Below are positions 5,984 through 7,976 of a DNA stretch of 7,976 nucleotides, piece by piece. Source of the DNA: Planctomycetota bacterium (GTDB lineage Bacteria; Planctomycetota; Phycisphaerae; FEN-1346; JAACEH01); contig JAFGPY010000011.1 in the NCBI GenBank assembly GCA_016935955.1, forward strand, positions 1 to 7,976, written 5' to 3'. Position 1 is the stretch's first letter. Each line of letters begins with the position of its first letter. The position numbers were made by a program, and so were the translations under genes. The notes below the pieces were generated by a model. The model did not search any database. It was not told the origin of the DNA and worked only from the letters and a program-made list of their open reading frames with translations.

Positions 5984-6011
5984 GCGAGGCCGTCGGCTAC
6001 CATTAGGAGCC

Positions 6012-7310
6012 ATGAGCCAGCGCTTCGGGCGACACGTTGCCGTAACCTTTGCCGCGTACATGGCCGGTCTGGCGGCGAACCTCGTCGTCAGCATCCTGGT
6101 CGCGCGGCTGCTCGGTCCCGAGAAGGCCGGACGCATCGTCATGGCCATGGTCGGACCCAACGTGTTGGCCCTGTTCGGCACGCTCGGTCTGCCTGCGGCC
6201 GTGAGCCATTTCCTGAGCCGACGCCCGGACGACGCGCGGCGGATCGTCGCGGCCGCACTGGCCGTGGCCCTGGGCTGCGGGCTGGTTCTTGCCGGGGCCT
6301 ACCTGGCGGCGCTGCCGCTGGTGGTCGGGGCCATCGGCATTGAACTGCGACTGGCGGCGCTGGCTGCGGCCGTGATCCCGCTGGAGATTCTCATTCAGAC
6401 CACCATGGCCGTCTGCCAGGGACGCCAGGCCTTCAATCGCCGCATGGCTATCCTGCTGGCCTACCGTTGGCTCTATGCCGCCGGTGCCGCCGTGCTGGTG
6501 GCCGCTTGGTCGCGTGAGCCGGAGACGATTGTGGCCGCAAGCGTTGCGGCCTACCTGCTGGCCGATGCGGTCGCCCTGGGGATCGTCATACGGCTGGTTG
6601 CGGCGGGTAGCAACGAGAAGCAGCAGGAGCAGGGCGGCATTGTGCGTGCGCTCGTGGCCTACGGCTGGCGGGCTCATGTCTCGGCCGTGCTCCTGCTCCT
6701 GGTGCTGCGGGCCGACGTCTACCTGGTACGGTACCTGACGGGCGACACGGCCCAGGTGGGCTTCTACTCGCGAGGCGTCCAGGTGGCCGAGGTCGTCCTC
6801 TATTTCCTGCTGGCCGTTGAGAACGTGCTCTTCCCACGGATGAGCAGCCTGCCGCCGTCGGAGATTCCCGGCGCCGCGGCCTCGCTGTGCCGTCGCGGGC
6901 TGCTGGCGGGCCTGCTGCTGGTGGCGGCTTTCGAGGTGGTCTCGCGTTGGCTGATCGTCGTGCCGTTCGGGCAGGAGTTTGCACCGAGCATCGCGCCGCT
7001 GCGAATCCTGCTGCCCGGCGTGCTGGCCATCGGCTTCGCCCGTATGCTCTTCGCCGTCTTCTACGCCCAGGAACGGCCATGGGCTCCGGCCGTCATCGCG
7101 GCCGCGACGCTGGCGACCGTCACGGCGCTGGACCTGGTGATGATTCCGCGCTGGGGCATCAACGGTGCGGCCGCAGCCTCGCTCATCGGCTACGGCCTGG
7201 CAGCTGCGGCGACGCTCGGATGGTTCGCCCGTCGCAACAAGTGTTGTCCCTGCGAGTTCCTGATTCCCCGCCGCGACGCTCTTGCGGCCTTGCGGCAGGT
7301 TCTCAAGTAA
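6012..7310 (+). CDS. Polysaccharide/oligosaccharide flippase (Wzx-like, MOP superfamily)
   Basis: The product has 432 residues, very hydrophobic with about 12-14 predicted membrane helices, the usual size of Wzx-type transporters. These inner-membrane proteins flip undecaprenyl-linked glycan units to the periplasmic face. Family marks are an N-terminal helix leading to ARLLGPEKAGRIV (31-43), the mid-protein RADVYLVRYLTG (233-244) with QVGFYSRGVQ (248-257), and GINGAAAASLIGYGLAA (382-398) near the C-terminus. A hydrophilic loop (about 198-212, NEKQQEQGG) separates the halves. The C-terminal tail contains CCPC (411-414), unusual here and possibly a metal site. The ATG at 6012 was chosen because AGGAG (6005-6009) precedes it, although only two bases separate them, shorter than usual; a TTG at 5982 would overlap the terminator T-run. 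The dehydrogenase upstream fits a shared glycan pathway, but a strong terminator lies between them. The exact glycan is unknown. Confidence 0.88.
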   Translation: MSQRFGRHVAVTFAAYMAGLAANLVVSILVARLLGPEKAGRIVMAMVGPNVLALFGTLGLPAAVSHFLSRRPDDARRIVAAALAVALGCGLVLAGAYLAALPLVVGAIGIELRLAALAAAVIPLEILIQTTMAVCQGRQAFNRRMAILLAYRWLYAAGAAVLVAAWSREPETIVAASVAAYLLADAVALGIVIRLVAAGSNEKQQEQGGIVRALVAYGWRAHVSAVLLLLVLRADVYLVRYLTGDTAQVGFYSRGVQVAEVVLYFLLAVENVLFPRMSSLPPSEIPGAAASLCRRGLLAGLLLVAAFEVVSRWLIVVPFGQEFAPSIAPLRILLPGVLAIGFARMLFAVFYAQERPWAPAVIAAATLATVTALDLVMIPRWGINGAAAASLIGYGLAAAATLGWFARRNKCCPCEFLIPRRDALAALRQVLK

Positions 7311-7345
7311 GGGTCGCTCACGAGTGACTCTGGCCCATGGGGTGT

Positions 7346-7396
7346 CATGCTTCTGCTTGTCGCAGATCCCGAGCGAAGTCGAGGGGCAGAAGCATG
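7346..7396. repeat. Inverted repeat with 11-bp arms in the convergent intergenic region
   Basis: CATGCTTCTGC (7346-7356) and GCAGAAGCATG (7386-7396) are perfect 11-bp complements separated by 29 bp. The spacer contains GATCCCGAGCGAAGTCGAGG (7366-7385), a type of sequence I associate with dispersed intergenic repeats in environmental genomes. It has no T-run and lies between two convergent genes. It could be a 3'-end hairpin or a small non-autonomous repeat. Confidence 0.5.
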
Positions 7397-7418
7397 CCGA
7401 TGGTCCTTGCCTCATCGC

Positions 7419-7442
7419 GGGCACGGCTGGCCGTGCCCCTAC
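7419..7442 (-). repeat. REP-like element R5: GTAG plus 20-nt hairpin
   Basis: On the minus strand GTAG (7442-7439) is followed by GGGCACGGC, CA and GCCGTGCCC, a perfect 9-bp stem. It matches R3 (5842-5866, plus strand) except for one G, and faces it across the flippase gene. It lies in the 165-bp convergent gap between the flippase and the URO-D gene. Confidence 0.6.
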
Positions 7443-7475
7443 TGCAACGTGCGGCAAACGAGCGACACTCTGCGG

Positions 7476-7976
7476 TCACGTCCACCCGTTCTCGTAGCCG
7501 GTCTCGTAGATGGCGACGATGTTCTCCGGCGGGGTGATGGCCTGGATGTTGTGGCAGGGGGCCAGGACGTAGCCGCCGCCGGCGCCCAGAATGCGCAGGT
7601 TGTCGAGCACCTCTTGCCGCACGTCGTCGACCGAGCCGAAGGGAACCGTGTGCTGGTTGTCCATGCCGCCGTGGAAGACCAGGCGGTCGCCGAAGTCGCG
7701 CTTCAGACCTTCGCGCTCCATGCCCGGGCATCGCCACTGGATCGGGTTGAGCACCTCGACGCCGAGATCGATCAGGTCGGCGATCACGGGCCGCACGGCG
7801 CCGTCGCTGTGCGTGAAGACGTGCGAGCCGTGCTGCCGCGTGAGGTCCATCATGCGTTTCATGCGCGGGAAGAGGAACGTCTGCATGCACTCGCGCGAGA
7901 AGAGCAGGGCTTCCTGGCTGCCGAGGTCCTCGGCGATGTAGGTGATCATCACGCGGCCGGGAATCGTCTCGAAGAT
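7476..7976 (-). CDS. Uroporphyrinogen decarboxylase (URO-D) superfamily protein, 5'-truncated
   Basis: The last 166 residues of a protein read from the window's right edge to TGA (7478-7476); the frame is open to base 7976, so the true start lies outside. Motifs of the URO-D-like TIM barrel are present: an acidic AED (residues 15-17), HSDGAVRPVI (57-66), GVEVLNPIQ (72-80), FHGGMDNQ (101-108) and the C-terminal CHNIQAITPPENIVAIYE (141-158). This last motif marks the large branch of URO-D-related proteins found outside classic haem synthesis, many of them corrinoid-dependent methyltransferases such as MtaA/MtbA relatives. Many bacteria with several copies use them in methyl-group or unknown metabolism, so a role in haem synthesis should not be assumed. 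Cys141 and His142 could take part in metal binding, as in zinc-dependent MtaA-type proteins. The gene converges with the flippase and is probably transcribed separately from it. Confidence 0.87.
   Translation of the reverse strand: MFETIPGRVMITYIAEDLGSQEALLFSRECMQTFLFPRMKRMMDLTRQHGSHVFTHSDGAVRPVIADLIDLGVEVLNPIQWRCPGMEREGLKRDFGDRLVFHGGMDNQHTVPFGSVDDVRQEVLDNLRILGAGGGYVLAPCHNIQAITPPENIVAIYETGYENGWT

Noticed and set aside
5975..6003. Possible flippase promoter TTTTCT-N17-TACCAT
   Set aside because: Both boxes match consensus poorly and overlap the terminator T-run; transcription would begin almost at the start codon. Too weak to call.
6003..7457. Antisense open frame (484 codons) longer than the flippase itself
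   Set aside because: The product is an Arg/Gln/His/Gly-rich polar sequence without motifs, typical of the reverse of a GC-rich membrane-protein gene. It would also run through R5 and the inverted repeat.
1..7976. CRISPR arrays, tRNA or rRNA genes, insertion sequences with transposase
   Set aside because: No regularly spaced direct repeats, no cloverleaf-like or rRNA-like stretch and no transposase-like reading frame were seen.

Overview
The window is GC-rich, with long GC-rich codons throughout. It carries bacterial-type signals: one near-consensus sigma-70 promoter, Shine-Dalgarno sequences before most starts, and intrinsic terminators. The gene content fits a Planctomycetota or related environmental bacterium with an outer membrane. 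It includes a DUF2752 membrane protein, a stand-alone receiver protein with a 'YDPxHxIVKA' segment, two lipoproteins, a uroporphyrinogen-decarboxylase-like protein and surface-polysaccharide genes. The taxon is an inference from gene style, not a match to a known genome.

Layout, left to right. (1) 1-1290 (+) is the 3' part of a CPA2-type cation:proton antiporter fused to a C-terminal PTS EIIA type-2 domain. (2) 1382-1933 (-) is a single-receiver response regulator, convergent with the antiporter and driven by a TTGACA-N17-TATAGT promoter at 1971-1999. (3) 2049-2627 (+) is a DUF2752 membrane protein, divergent from the regulator. (4) 2628-2900 has no gene; it holds a 126-bp nested inverted-repeat element and a 12-bp palindrome. 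(5) 2901-3566 and 3563-4219 (+) are two paralogous lipoproteins overlapping by ATGA, followed by a terminator at 4301-4343. (6) 4516-5829 (+) is a UDP-N-acetylglucosamine 6-dehydrogenase-like enzyme with its own promoter and a very strong terminator at 5951-5983. (7) 6012-7310 (+) is a Wzx-type polysaccharide flippase. (8) 7476-7976 (-) is the C-terminal part of a URO-D superfamily protein whose 5' end lies beyond the window.

How the genes relate. The dehydrogenase (nucleotide-sugar uronate synthesis) and the flippase (export of lipid-linked glycan units) belong to the same surface-polysaccharide theme. The lipoprotein pair is a separate two-gene operon of unknown function, probably in the envelope. 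The remaining genes look like independent single units.

The most distinctive feature is not a gene. Five short intergenic elements share one design: the tetranucleotide GTAG followed at once by a 20- to 21-nt GC-rich palindrome or hairpin. They lie at 2654-2677 (+), 2713-2736 (-), 5842-5866 (+), 5890-5913 (+) and 7419-7442 (-). Two form an inverted pair with compensatory stem changes, and two near-identical copies flank the flippase gene in opposite orientation. This resembles GTAG-type REP/BIME elements mobilised by RAYT (TnpA-REP) transposases, but no such transposase is in the window.
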